Source of the DNA: Polydactylus sextarius
Taxonomy: Eukaryota > Chordata > Actinopteri > Polynemidae
Length of the DNA stretch: 64,000 nucleotides
Reading direction: 5' to 3'
Assembly: GCA_016801845.1 (NCBI GenBank)
Contig: CM028922.1
Location: forward strand, 10,007,001-10,071,000
A program made the position numbers and the translations under genes. This document shows, one piece after another, positions 1 to 13,200 of this stretch (position 1 is the first letter of the stretch; every line of letters starts with the position of its first letter). A model generated the notes under the pieces. It ran no database searches. It worked only from the letters and a program-made list of their open reading frames with translations, and had not been told where the DNA came from.

Positions 1-175
1 AATGCTGGAGAGATTACATAGTGTTCCTCCAGGATAAGTTGAAAAATGTCACTGGGGAAAGAGACAGACTACCTAGACTATCTAGACTACCTTGCTTGGT
101 TTACTGCCATCGTGACTTAACCACAGATAAGCAATTGAAAAATGATGGACAGATGGACACACGTTCAGCCTCTAA
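1..175 (+). mobile_element. LINE 3'-end fragment
   Basis: This fragment matches the terminal part of the copy at 43275-43440: AATGCTGGAGAG opens both, then CACTGGGGAAAGAGA, TTTACTGCCATCGTGACTTAACC and GATAAGCAATTGAAAAATGATGG with a GATGGAC tail. It may extend left of the window. It is short and heavily decayed. Confidence 0.65.
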
Positions 176-2119
176 CTTGCAAATTATTTGAGTCTGACTG
201 TTGGTTGGATGAAAACAGCAATGCCATTTAAAGTTTGGCCCTAAAAATTTCTAATCCAATTTTGTTTTTTTTTTTTTTTTTTTTGACAATTTTTAAATCA
301 AGTAATTTTGCTGCACAGTTAGCTGCAGACCCACTCTTGTTTATACCGGCTGTGGATTTCTACACTCCTCCAGTCACGTCGGTATCTTCCACCAGTGTTA
401 GAATCTATTTAGAGTAAAATGGATTACTTGTCTGGTGTTTCTCACAGTTGGGACGCAGTCGAAAATATGTGCACCGAGTACCAAACACTGGTAATAAACC
501 TGCACAACAAAAAGCCACGCTTTTAAAAAGAAGTTTAGACCCCAAGAATATGAGATTTCATACCCTCGCTAATAGTTTATAATATCATTTGGCACAGGTT
601 ATTACTGCACTCTAAGCCTATTAAGAAAATGTCCAGCTAAAATTCTTGTTTTCTATTTTTTAATGTCAAAGATGCTCAGTTTTTCATCCTAAGTTGTCAG
701 AAACCGTACAGAATAGTGCATACTTTATGACCTTGTCTCGTCTTGATGTGTTTTGTGGTAAGCTTCTTCTTTTTCTAAAAATATACAGTATTTAGAGAAT
801 GTTTTTTTCTCTCTCTCTCTCTCTATCGCTTTCCTTCTCATCACATTAATTTTAATTTCAAAAGGCTGTGGCTCTTTCTCTGCAAATGTTTGAATTATTA
901 AACTGTGGTTTTCAGAGGGGGAGCAGACACATTTGTGAAGATCACATATTTTTTAATGGTCCCCTACAGGCATAATGTTCATCTGCAGCCACAGCCACAA
1001 CCACAACCACAACCACCCGCGAACGCCACCCCATTTCGAAGAACAAGAGTTACATCGCCTAAAGTTGCTTTTCTACTCAAAGTGGCCCCTTTTTAATTTG
1101 AAACTTTTACACTTTATTCCATTAGGAGGGATAAGGGTGTCTGGTTTCTTAAAGTTCTGATCATCTGCTACATGGGGTGGCGGTGGTGGGTTTTCATCTA
1201 TGAGAGAAAAAAACAAAACAACTTAGAATTGTGTGTGGTGAATTCAGTAGAACTCACAGCAATCGCAGCTTTACAAGAAAGAAACTTGAATATCCTTTGA
1301 GATCATAGTTTATAGAATGTTTTACAGCATTTGTTGATCTTTTTTGTCACTATACTCACAGTGATACAGGACCAACGGCATAGCAGGCTTTAAACTTCAC
1401 AAACTAAATAATCTCACCACAAAACCAACTGTGACGGAGGCAGTGATGAGTGATGGAAACGGGAGGCAGTTCGATGCAGTTCTCAATGAAGTGGCTAAAC
1501 TATTTTCAACCCGGTCCTCTGTGACCGAGTGCCTGGCTGACAGCACTGTCAGCAGCAGAGCACTCAGGAGCAGAGATGCTCCGTGGTGAGCTCTGATTTT
1601 CAAACTCGCTGATGATGAAGATGCATACTGACTGGACAGAAATCTGATGTTAGTATCTCACAAATTTTGCATTAAATTGCTTTAGCAATTTTGCAAAAGT
1701 GCAATGAAATCTGTGACTTTACAGTTTATTTGCACTGGAAATAAACTGTAAAGTATCACATTAAGTTTTTATGATCTGAGAAAGTGTTTAAGTTAAAGTT
1801 GTTATCGCAGAGATTTATGAATTTAACCTCAGAAATAGTTTTTTGGTTCTTGTTTGAAATATTACCTCCTTCCCCAGTGTCTGAACACCAAACTTTCACT
1901 GGTTCCAACTCTGTCAATGTAATAATAATAATAATAAAATAAGTTTTACTTTAATTCATATCAACTTCACCTAAATATCTTTGGATTTTAGCACTGGTGA
2001 CCACACTAAGCTAGCAACATGAAAACATCACAGTGTGACACAAGCATTTTTGTTATGTGCCAGCCTATGATGTGGCCATTCTGTTTCCAGGTTATTGTCT
2101 ATCCCATCTTTGGGAAAAT
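176..2119. other. Non-coding stretch with one exon-like block
   Basis: AT-rich sequence with T runs (265-284), a CT run (811-827), the CCACAA array and a TAATAA run (1920-1936). At 1375-1605 all three or more frames on both strands are open for 40-75 codons, but no start, splice pair or homology could be fixed. Nothing else was supported. Confidence 0.5.
984..1016. repeat. CCACAA/CCACAG hexamer array
   Basis: Five or so near-perfect hexamer units (CAGCCACAGCCACAACCACA…). It creates spurious His/Gln/Pro-rich open frames on the plus strand. Confidence 0.9.
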
Positions 2120-2335
2120 CCTTTTTAATTTGATCTTATATATTTTCACTCACACTCAACTGGATGAATGAACTAATTAGATTTTGGTGGGAAAAAAAAG
2201 TTAAAAGGTCAAAGTCACTGTGACCTCACAATGGTGCGGTCCATTGATGTGAATAATACATTTATTATTGTATATGTCTGGGACACATTTTACTGTTGAC
2301 TAACACTGAATGCATTGGCAGGAATGTGCTGGTAA
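2120..2335 (+). repeat. AGGTCA-bearing dispersed repeat, copy 1
   Basis: It contains ACTCAACTGGATGAATGAAC, TTAGATTTTGGTGGG and then AAAAGGTCAAAGTCACTGTGACCTCA split over 2201-2229. This order (…GACTCAA.GATGAA…TGGTCAAAGGTCAAAGTCACTGTGACCT) is the pattern of a very common percomorph repeat. Confidence 0.6.
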
Positions 2336-2397
2336 TTCATATTTAATTGAAAAATGAATCAATAATGGAAGTAATTGTTGCACCACATTGTCTTATA

Positions 2398-2535
2398 CAC
2401 TAATGAGCCAAAAACATGACTATTTACAGATGATTGTATTCAGTGATTAGGGTCCCGTCCCAACTATTTTGCCAGCATGTAAAGGCCCGAGAACATATTT
2501 TGTAGACGTGATCATAATGTTTTGGTTCATCAGTG
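2398..2535. mobile_element. Short Tc1-derived MITE
   Basis: The left end CACTAATGAGCCAAAAACAT and the right end, reverse-complemented CACTGATGAACCAAAACATT, form inverted repeats of about 20 bp. They match the terminus of the Tc1 family seen at 14109. TA precedes the left end, as expected for a TA target; the right TA is lost (CG). The interior, about 100 bp, has no coding capacity. Confidence 0.75.
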
Positions 2536-5079
2536 CGTGGGGAGAGAAAAGAGATCAGCTATATATACTGCTGCATTTAAGACTGCCAAGCTAATTGTTC
2601 TAATGACAATGATAATAGCAGCACTAAGTATGATGGTACTATCAAGAACTGGCTGCAACAATTATTGCAGCACCAGTGACTTATTGTTATGATAACATAC
2701 ATTGTATCACTGGGACAAGTCATTATATAGCAGAACGAAATTTCATGCTTGTGTTCAGGTATGTAAAATGCATTTCGTAATCGCTTGCATTATCAGACTT
2801 CATGGCTAATTGTATAAAGACGCAGTCATGATTATAACGCTACTATGCAACAATGAGCACAAATTCATACGTATCGTAACGATTGTTTGGTTATTTTCCT
2901 CAGTTTTATGTCCTTTTTTTGTGTGTGGCCTCCTTGTTAAATATATGATTAATTAATTAACAGAATGATTTTCCTCTCCTTCGATCAGGTCTTGTAAAAA
3001 CTAATGATGTGAGAAAGCCTTTAAGAGGTTACCCGTCATGAACTTTACTGCCCATTACCTCCTCACAAAGCAAAGACAAAGCAGAGCTATGCACTTTAAG
3101 AGCAAGCACATGTAGATTAGCTTTCGAGGGCTAGTCTGAGGTTGTAAATCGAGGATTTGCATTGTGAGGGAGGACGATGTGGTGTTGGAAGTGGAGAGCA
3201 GAGTTTATTACTAAAATACTAGGTTTTAACATGTTCTGTTTGTGCCCAAAATTGGTTGCAACTCACTGAAGTGTAGCTCTCAGTGAACAGTAAGTGGTTA
3301 TTAGCATTCCCAATGCAATGTAATAGGCTATTTCAAGGTTACAAGATCCTTCTAGTTTTTGGTTTTTCATTTTGTAGCAAATTGGGATTGTTTAACATCC
3401 TGATTGTGTTTGTTCACCGGGAGCACTTGGAAAGTTCAAGGTATCATGTTCCGGATCATGATAACATTTGCATCCCATTTTTTGTTAAATGTCACATTTC
3501 GCTTGGTATTTAGGATGACACTGTCACTAGTAGTTGCAGCGGGAGTGCTAATTGCACTTTTGCGCCCTCTGGCAAGTGTCAACAGCCACTCCAGTGGGAA
3601 GGGGGAAGGGGGATGAAAAATATGTCTCCTGCAGCCATCTGGCAGTTCTTCAGGATCAAGTCCTATTATGTCAGGAAGTCACAGATAAATTTCAACATGT
3701 GAACAGGATCTGCATGAAGAACTTTTAACAGAATAGAATAGAAAGACACCAGAAATGCCTCGTAGTTCCCACTGGTGTCCAAAGACATTAAACAGAGAAT
3801 GCTAGCACTGGCAACACTTCAATATGGCAACGTACTGTAAGATATTAAGCTAATTAATTAAATAATTAACTAGATTAAAAAAAGAAAAAACTTAATTAAA
3901 CATACTCGTCCTTTGGCCAGAAAACAAGGGGCCCCGGTAGCCTTAAGACTGTGTTTTTGTTTTGTTGGATTAATGAGGGCACTCAGCCAGACTCCTGTTA
4001 TATTTGGATGCATTTAAATTACCACAGCATGTCTTCATGTTCTGAGCCATCATCTTTTGCATAATGCCAGTTTGGATGATGTGTTGTTGTTCGAGCCAGG
4101 AAACATAATGAGGGATCGTGACCACTTTGACCCTCAGAGTTATAAAACAACATGAAACCCCCCCACCCCCAACACAGAGAGAAAATCAAAGGTTATCTAC
4201 CATTGTAAAATATTGACACAATTCATCCCTGATCCCAGTCAGAGCACAAAAAAATCTTTTGACAAGCAGCCTCCTGATCAAAAGGTCAAAGCCATTTCAG
4301 ATTTCGAGAGAAAAGTGCATATGAGAACGCTTATAATTTGCGCAATTGTCTTGTCCTGTACAAAAAAAAGTGAGAAAATTATTTTTCCAGGGTGAAAGGA
4401 TTACATGAATGAGATAAGCAGATACGGGTGGCTGTTTGGAACAGAAAAAATCATTTGAATAGGCACAAATTTGCCATTGTGGCCGTGTCACACGAGTCAT
4501 TTCAACTCTCTTATGTCGGAGATAACATGCAGATGAGATTTAACACACTTTCACTTTCTCTGAGCCACATATATAAGCCTCTGTTGAACACATCACAAAT
4601 CTCATCGGTGCAGTCAGTTTTGAATTTCTCTCAGCTTTTCTCCAGCTCAGATGTGACGCACCTCAAACTGTTTGGTAACAAAAAAAAAAAAAAAAAAAAA
4701 GGACAAAGAAGAATAATGTAGCTAATTTATCCATAGAGTGAGATTGACATCAGCTAATCTGCAAATTACTTTCAATTCTGTTAATTGTTTTGTCCTGAAA
4801 TATCAGAAAATTGTGACAAACCCCTGATATGATTTCTAGCAGCCACGACATCAAACTTTTTCTTTTTGTCTGACCAACAGTTCAAAACCAGTGTGATTGC
4901 TTGGTGACTAAACTAACTGTGGTTTACTTTTCTTTTTATCAACCAATGTTTCTAATTGAATTGCCACTTGAATGTTTTAGCCTTCTTTTTATATAAGAAG
5001 AAGAAGTTGCCGGTACATAATCTAATTTTATGTTTGTTAATAAGGGTAACACATCAGTTTTGTCTATTTTTAGACCTCC
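2536..5079. other. No gene seen
   Basis: AT-rich, with TTAATTAATTAA blocks near 2948 and 3853, an A run at 4680-4700 and no recognisable exon or transposon core. Confidence 0.6.
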
Positions 5080-5420
5080 ATGACGATGAGATGACGGCGA
5101 TGATGGCGCCACATTGTTGGGCTGTCATACCTCAGGAACACCTCGAGGGAATCCTATCAAATTTGGCACAAATGTTCACTTGGAATCAATGATAAATTGA
5201 TAAAATTCTTATGGTCAAAGGTAAAAGATCAAAGTCACTATGACCTTGCAAAGTAAGGCTTTGGACTTCTGAACTCTTGTGATATCTCGGGAGCACCTTA
5301 AATAAAAATCTATAAATTTGTCACAAACGTTCTCTTTGACTTGAGTTTGAGTTGAATAATTTAGAGTTTGATGGTCAAAGGTGAAGATCGTGGTGACTTC
5401 ACCCCTAAGAGAGAAATATA
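5080..5420 (+). repeat. AGGTCA-bearing dispersed repeat, copy 2 (two units)
   Basis: Two successive units are visible. The first has ATCAAATTTGGCACAAATG, TTCACTTGGAATCAATGA and GATCAAAGTCACTATGACC. The second starts near 5280 with TGATATCTCGGGAGCACCTT and ends GGTCAAAGGTGAAGATCG, GGTGACTTCACC. The tandem arrangement is typical of this family. Confidence 0.65.
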
Positions 5421-7019
5421 CCAGTAACACAGGCAGAGAATTTGGTTGTTAAAGATTAAGAATCAAGTTTACTGTCACTTTGCAAAACACATTTTTTGAT
5501 TTAATGATACAGCATCTCTAGAATATGACTAATGCAAATTCTGATATTGCCTTGAACTGTTTCTGAAGATGCTGAAGTGAGTAGGAAATTTCCACTTTCT
5601 TTTTTGAATAATAAAAAGCAGCCTATTTTCCACAAAGCTGTCAAATGTTTAAAGACGTACTTAAAAGACTAAAAAGGTCAGAGTAATGAAAAGTAAATGG
5701 CTTTCACTAAAATGCTACACCACGTTATATAGAAGCTATATACTGTAAAATGATGATTAAGATTTGATATCACAGCCATAGTGAAGATGATGTTGTTTAA
5801 CATTAAGTTTTCACTTAACCACAGACGAGTCAGACGATGATTAAATGAGCACATGCTGTAGCGCCGCCATTAAGAAGCTATCACTATAAAGTCTTCTCAA
5901 CTGACCACTCTGCATGGTCAAAATCTGGAGCTGACTGATTATTATTTTATCTCCCCTATAAAATAACATTTTTCCCAATATATGTCTAAACAATTCGTAA
6001 TTAATAGTCTACAGAGATTTCCATTATGATTGTTACATTGTGTGAAAGGGTCTGTTTTAATTTACATCTTTCTCCCTCAATGTTGCCAACAACCCTCTCC
6101 TGCAACCAGTAGCCAAAATACTGTCCCGCAGAAATAAAGAAATAATAAAAGTGTTTACAACAGTTCTATCACACTTAATCATAATAAAAAATGTATTCTG
6201 CTGAGCTGAGACAGGTCTGAATTGAATTTCTGACTTACAAAATGCAGCTTTTGAATCATATAGAGATGGTTACTGAGTCAGTGTCAGTGAAGGTGAAAAG
6301 AGGCTGTGATCGTCGCTGTTTTAAACGCTCAGACTCGACTCTTGATTCCCAAGCGCAGCTTCAGTAATGAGTTATTCATGCTTATGAAATGTTGATTAAT
6401 TAAACTGTCACTGACCACGGAGACACATGAACTCTAATTTAGTCTTAGACTTTCTCCTCCCTCTATTAGTTATTATTGGCTTCTTTCACACAGAAAGTCA
6501 TTACGGTCTCATGCTACACACTAAAAGGAAAGTCGATAACAGAAAATTAGAATAAACTGCTTTTACTTTTGTGGCACATTTGCAGCCAACGGGTAAACAC
6601 AGAAGTATTGATAATATTCTTTGCCGTTCACCTATGATATGATTAGCAAATACAAGGACGGACAAACTTATTTTAAATCAAACGGGTACAGAAACCGAGT
6701 TGCAGAAATGAACAAAGTGTTCGTTGCAGAGACGAGCTGAAGGAAATAGACACGACCAGAACAGAGCAGAACCCCCATGATGCTCGTTTTCCAGCGGGGC
6801 CCCCGGAAGACATGTGGGAGAAGAAGAGGATCTGAAACATAAGACAGACTCTTATATTAGTGCAATGAACAGCAGGACTTATATGATGATAGACAAAAGT
6901 TGTCAGTTACACGTTTTCTGTAGTATTCCTAGTAAATGAGCCACTGCTGTACTGAAGTACATCTGGCTGTCGGCCATTTGGGCAGGTTTAGATTTCTACG
7001 CCAGCAACAGCCGTGGCTG
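5421..7019. other. No gene seen; possible conserved non-coding DNA
   Basis: Repeat-poor AT-rich sequence. Around 6340-6480 it carries GTTATTCATGCTTATG and GATTAATTAAACTGTCA, of the homeodomain- and POU-type motif class. No coding signal was found. Confidence 0.5.
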
Positions 7020-7205
7020 GAGGCATTATGTTTTGGGATTTTCTGTCTGTCTGTCTATCCTATTCTTGTGAACACAATATCTCAAGGACACCCGCAGGGA
7101 ATCTTTCCAATTTTTTTTCTTTCTTTTTTTTTTACAACAATTCACTGGAATCGAAACAAGAAATTATTAGATTTTAGTCATGAACAGTCATTGTGACCCA
7201 ATAAA
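7020..7205 (+). repeat. AGGTCA-bearing dispersed repeat, copy 3 (degenerate)
   Basis: CTGTCTGTCTGTCTATCC leads into AACACAATATCTCAAGGACA and CAGGGAATCTTTCCAA, then a T-rich run, ATTCACTGGAATCGAAA, and CATTGTGACCCA. The half-site pair is eroded. Confidence 0.55.
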
Positions 7206-10200
7206 TGATTCTTGATTGTCAGCTACACAATTCACTGGACTAGTAAATACAGGCAATCAAGTCCAGTTTTTATCTAGACATAGATTTCCAGACAAGTTAT
7301 CATATCAACTCTTGAATTTGAGGACTTGGACGTTTAGTTGTCACACAAACAAGTTTAATATGGCTGGTTTCTTTAGCTCTTTGTGCTAAAAGATAATATT
7401 TTTCTCCAACTTTTCTCTTCATTAGAAAAGAAAAAAACATAGTAGAAACTGTGAAACAGAATAAGTAATGAATAAAATGGAAAACGCTTCAGATAGTCTA
7501 AAGAAAAACACAGAACGAGACTCGTTTACAGTTTGCAAACGTACAAGGTAATGAGGACAGAGGACAAGGTGATACGCAAGGCTGAGGATATAAAAAGGAC
7601 CAAGGAGAGAGTTCATCATCCGGTTGGTGTGAGGAAGGAAAATTTCTCTCCGAGTCTCTCTGTGTTTGACTACAGAGGCGTTTACGTGGGCACAAAGGCT
7701 GTGAGAGGCCATCGCAAATGTGGGGAGAATCATTTATTATCCCACCAGCTCCAGTTCTGCACCTTCTGGTGTGTAGATCCTACAGAGCGGAGAGTCTAGA
7801 CCACATGGTCCAGTCCTCCTAATAGAACGCTACAGTCCTGAGCAGAACAGTTTCCAGATCAGTTGGTGGTAGACTCCTGAGGTGAAAATTCCGGTTTATT
7901 TTTAAAAAATGTGGATTCTTTTTTTTTTATTTTAGTAGGTAAAAGAAATGTTAATGTTTATCGCTGGTGGGAATGAAATTATTCCCATCAGCGCATTGAA
8001 CTTTTTGTGCTTCATTAGAAGGAAGTGAAATGTCAGTGAAAGTCGGCCTCACACGCAGGTCAGTGGGCGAGAAGATCCTGAAGCGGTGAGCAACGTGTTT
8101 TACTTTCACATCAGACTCGCAGCCGAGCGTCTTCAATGATTCATGCATAACTTAGAACAGGAGGCTCCTGCTGCTAACCTGATATACTGTACATTGTCCT
8201 GAGTGAGTTGGAGTTTTCAAAAAAAAAAAAAAAAAAAAAAAATCTCTTCAACGGAGGCGGTAAGAGCGAAGTTAGCAGTTACCATAAAGTCACAATGGCT
8301 GTATTTATGGGGAAATATATCCAGTTGAAAAATGCCGTAGCAAACTTAATGATGGAGCTAGGGCTGATCCTGAACATCCATATAGCTCAAGAAATGAAGA
8401 AAAAACTACTCAGACTTTTCAATTTAAGGAGCTATTTACTAAATAAGGAACGTACTGTAATTTGCGCGGGTGTCCTGCGCGGTTTGAAGGACAGGTGTAG
8501 CAGAACGATAAAGCAAAAAAAAAAAAAGAAAAAGAAAAAGAAAAGAGGCCAAAAACTGCTGAGACTCACATGTCTTTACTTGCGGTGATTATGAAGAGAT
8601 GAGGAAGAGTTCACAAGTTCGAGTGTGAGGAGAGAGAAAGAGACAGAGAGAGAGTTTAATGGAAGCAGCGTAATGGATGTAGAGGTAGAGGGAGAGGGAG
8701 AGGGACAGTTAGGTGACGCATATCTCCCATCCTTTTAATATCCCGTTGGCTGCGATGCAACGCTGCTCTGTATTCTTGAAGGTTTAAGGATATGCATGAG
8801 TTTTCAACATCAGCGTGATCAAACCTACATCAAAAGTGGTTGAGACTTTAAAGAAAAAACAAAAAAAAAAAAAAAAAAAAAATCGTCTGGGCCCAGTCAT
8901 GTACTCGTCAAGCTGACATCAACCCCCGACGTTTTAGTCAGGGTACATGTTGCCTGGCAACGCCACAGCAGGACTTCTTTTGATGATGTTAATAACAAAC
9001 AGTAATGGTCAAAGATTAATTCTACAGCAAAGAAAAAAAAATACTTAGTCATGGAAAGACTGTTTAATTTGGTGACATAGCAGTTGGATAACGACATGGC
9101 CGTGTCCTCCATTATACAGTCAGAATAGACCTCTGACTATTATCCCTAAGATGATGCATACATCCTAATAAGGATAAGAAGTTATCACTTACTTTATTTA
9201 TTTATGATTTTTTTTTTTTTTTTTAAATGCAGTCGTGAAATCAAATTTATTGCTCACCGCATGATATATACACGGAGCGACTTAGGGAGAGGGAGAATAA
9301 AAACCTGCTGTTCCTAATGTGGCCATCCATCACCTGCACAAGTCACAATCATCATAAATCATAACCCTCAAGCACACATAAACATGCATGTGCATGCACT
9401 TACATAAATATGCGCACAAGCCAAGACATTTCATCAGGGACATGCTCACCGTGCTGCTAACCACAACTCAGCGGATCAGATCTTCCCCCGGGAGGTTTCT
9501 GAGCTGTACTTTTTACGCCACGGTTCACGCACACACACACAGAATGGATCGCTGTTTATGAAATGCTCTTTTCAATGAAAACATTTCGTGTTTTCAAGGA
9601 GACAAAGACAATAAAAGTGGTGTGAGCTGGCCGTATTACTTTTCACTCAGATATAGTTAGGGTTCAAAAAAATGAAAAGTTCTTCAAGTTTGATTTAGGC
9701 GATGATGATGTTATGATGAAGAGCACGTAAAAGGATAAAATGACTGGTGTTCTGTTTATTTACGTTTACTCTGCTTCCAGTAATTACATGCAGTTTATGG
9801 TTTGCTGTCATTGCAAATTTTGTAGCCGTAAAGCATAGCTGCAGGCAAAAACATTGAATCTACATATACACCTCAACAGTAATGGTAATCTGGGTACATA
9901 TATGTACTGTATGTACATAAAAAGAGAGGGTGGATGAAGTGCAATAATTGTGACATGTCATTACATGACATATCCTCCCTGATGTGTTTGTGGAAATAAA
10001 CTCGCAAGTCACATAAAAAAGATAAACAAACCTATATGGGGGGAAAAAAAAGGACAATTAAGCTAATTGAATTTTCCCTCCCGACGCATGCATTGGATCA
10101 TTAATATGTCGTTTAATAGCCGGGCATGACTGCTGTGACCTTGCTGAAAACAAAATTAGAAGCCGGTAATAAATGGCTTTTTTTTGTCAGATCATTAGTA

Positions 10201-13200
10201 AGAAGTCCATTAGTTTACTTTTTACTTCCACTGAGCACTGCCTTGTTATCAATGAGCACATGCCAATTACTTCATCATCAACTTCTGCAGATGTTTTTTT
10301 GTGCTCGTCTTTGTTGACGGTGTCTTTTGTGCTCTTGCATCCGTTTTTTTTTTTTTTTCGCCGGCAACCGAAAACATGAAACGAGAATAAATCAATACTG
10401 CAATTTTTGAGAGAAAGAGAAATTTCACTCGGCTGTGATTAATCACAGAGCGACGTGTTTGTGCATCAGTGAATGAAAAGAGAGAAAGAGAGAGGGGGGA
10501 GCTTAAGAGAAAGTGCACGTATCTGTGTTGCACAGATCAAGAGCTTATACAAGCATCAGCTCCCCAGAAAGAGTTGCCTTGTTTAATTGTTGTTTTTCCT
10601 TTAAGCAGAAATAAGCCTGGTTGCTTTAATCTGTCCTTTGTCTGTAACCTACGTAGAGATTAGAGCTGATCCACGTCTATCATCAGCTCATTTGATGTTG
10701 GATGTGTGAATCTACCACCGGCATGTAAATGCGCTCTGTACATATTCACATGCATAGCGGCTACGTTCATACTCCGTTACGGTGGTAATTCTCCTCAACC
10801 AAAGTTGCAGCGCAGACACTATTTCACTTGTCTCATTAACTTTACTTTTCACAAAGAATTGACTTTGACTTTTCAGTCAAGTTCCTATTGTCTGCCTCTC
10901 TTTTCCTGGGTCTTTAGGGAAATAAGGGAACACGCAACTTCACAGGAACAGGGTGGGGAGATAGAACAGGAGTAATTGGAACCCTGAGTGGAGTAAGAGT
11001 CTTGTGATCCCTTTGAGAGCGGCTGGCATATGTCTGCGTTACTTCCAGCTGTCCTGACTGAGAGCAGACTAATTACATCATGTTTGTGAGCTGCTAATTA
11101 GTATCCTAATTAAAAACACATAAAGGGGTTAGAGGGGGTGGATGAAAGCAGGGACAACTCTAGACACGTAACCTGTGTTCTTGAAAAGACTAGAACTTAG
11201 ACCTCAGAAGTAGTTTTTCTCTGGATTGCTCACATAGCCGCGGGACAGAAATTATAATTGCATTTCTTTGAATTATAATGATTAAAGTTGTTTGGTTGTG
11301 TGTGTGTATAAGGTTCAGTTTTCAGTTTTCACCCTTTTCTGGTACTAACAAATTATATGGTTTATATATTTGCGTAACTTAAATCAAAGGTCAAGAAATG
11401 AGTCTTACATGTGTTTCTATTAGGGCTGTAATCTCCTGGTTGACTGGTCGATACGTTCTGGTTCGACCAAAATTCTTATTGGTTGATTTTTTGGCGTGTC
11501 AAGGAAACAAACTCTTGCTCTGATTGGACCAGCCCAGTGTCAAAGGGGCCGCTGATCTACAGGTTGTATGGGCCAGTCAGACTAATATATAAATAAAAAA
11601 AAGTGTTGGGACTACGGACGGTCGACAGCTGAAGACCGGCCGGCTGTTCTAGACTTTTTCAGAACACACAAATTCCCAAAATGGTGAGCTAATTTGTCTG
11701 CGTTAGGTTGCTCCATCTGTTTTGAGTATATGAACACATCAGAATTGGTATAATTCAATGTTTCAATGCTGCCGCACCCGCCTGCAACAATGTCAGCATC
11801 CTTCAGATACACACCGACCACGCTGGATGTTAAACCTCCTCTATCATCCAAACGCACAAATGACATTAACTTAATAGTCTATTTGTGTCTCGGCCACAAA
11901 GTTGAGGTCCGATGTTTAGTCTCGCTCTGTGCTGATACCCCCCCCCTTGTTTCCATACATAGACTTTTAGGTGTAAACAAAAACAACAGTGTTACGTAAA
12001 CAGACACGGTGGATAAATCGTGCTGCGTGTGAAACACATGATTTTAACATCAACTGAAGTTTCCAGTCCAACGGAGAGATTAAACATGGCAGCGAATAAA
12101 TGTCAGATTTGTGTAATTTAAGAAGAATGTCATGTTTCCATCAAACATTCTTACCGTCCGATATTTATGTTCCTCTTTCAAATGCATTCATATTATGCTC
12201 TGTTCCCCTGCAGTCATTTAAAGGCACTGTATAATTAATACTGCCATCTGTTTAGCTTGATATTCTCAGAGGATTTGCCTAATATTAATGGTTGGAAATG
12301 CACTGTAATTTCCATTTCATCTTGGTGAGTTTCTGCAAAAGGCTGGATGCAATTTGTACCAAATTTTAGAAAGATGGAACAGGATCTGCAGTAGAAGAGA
12401 TTCACATTCACCTCCAACACAATTTCCAGTTTCCCCTCTCTTGTAAATGCTCTTGCACAGACTCCATGACTTCAGCTGCCAAAGTTTTATGCAAACGTCC
12501 CTCCCAAAAAATCTAATAAACCCAATTTAGTGTTGTTATTTTCCTCTTATGTAATATGATCAATACTGGGTTAGACTAGTGCGTGTGCTGTTGCTGTCCA
12601 CAGCTGTACGTAGGATGTACAAGTCTTGTATGAGAACTTTTCAAGGGCGCCCTTGTCTTTTCGAAGATAATGCAAACCAGTGGCTGCCCCTGTGGCTCTG
12701 CAGTAGGGGACTAAACTAGGGTGGGTGCTACGTCAGCCAAGTCGTTTCTCAGTTTCTAGGGAAAGTTTCCAGTCTCAAACAACCAAAATCAATGGTAGAT
12801 GCAAACACAGCTCTCCTAAGGGTGCACTGCTACGTGTTTGTCCTAAAGTAAACTCTCCAAAATTCTAAATCTGAGTCAGATTTCCAAGATGTATCTTGTC
12901 AGTTATTGGCTTGTCACTGTACATCACATTAGCCCTGGCATTTCATACGCCTGGAGTGTCCTGTGCACCAAGGCGGTGACAGCACTACTCTCTGATCTTG
13001 AACTACACTTGAACCCCAGTTCTACCATTCACTGCCTCTCCAGTACCGGTGGGAAAGAAAGACCCTGATCTGAAGCTTCACCATGTTTATCCATGGTCAT
13101 GTTCAGCTCATCATGAGTCCCACTTTTTCTAACACCCAGGAAGCTACCTCGGCGTTTCTACTCGAGAGGAAGGCTCTTGAGTGTTCTTTTTGTCATGGAA

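Noticed and set aside
1397..1603. Apparent signal-peptide protein on the minus strand
   Set aside because: The frame has no ATG (its first codon is TTG), so it cannot be a first exon as it stands. The hydrophobic stretch alone is not enough for a gene call.
8208..8588. 126-codon plus-strand open frame with Lys runs
   Set aside because: The Lys stretches are translated poly(A) tracts (8219-8242 and 8515-8545); nothing between them resembles a protein family.
11421..11600. hAT element starting TAGGGCTGTAATC
   Set aside because: The start resembles fish hAT termini, but no matching inverted end or 8-bp duplication was found.
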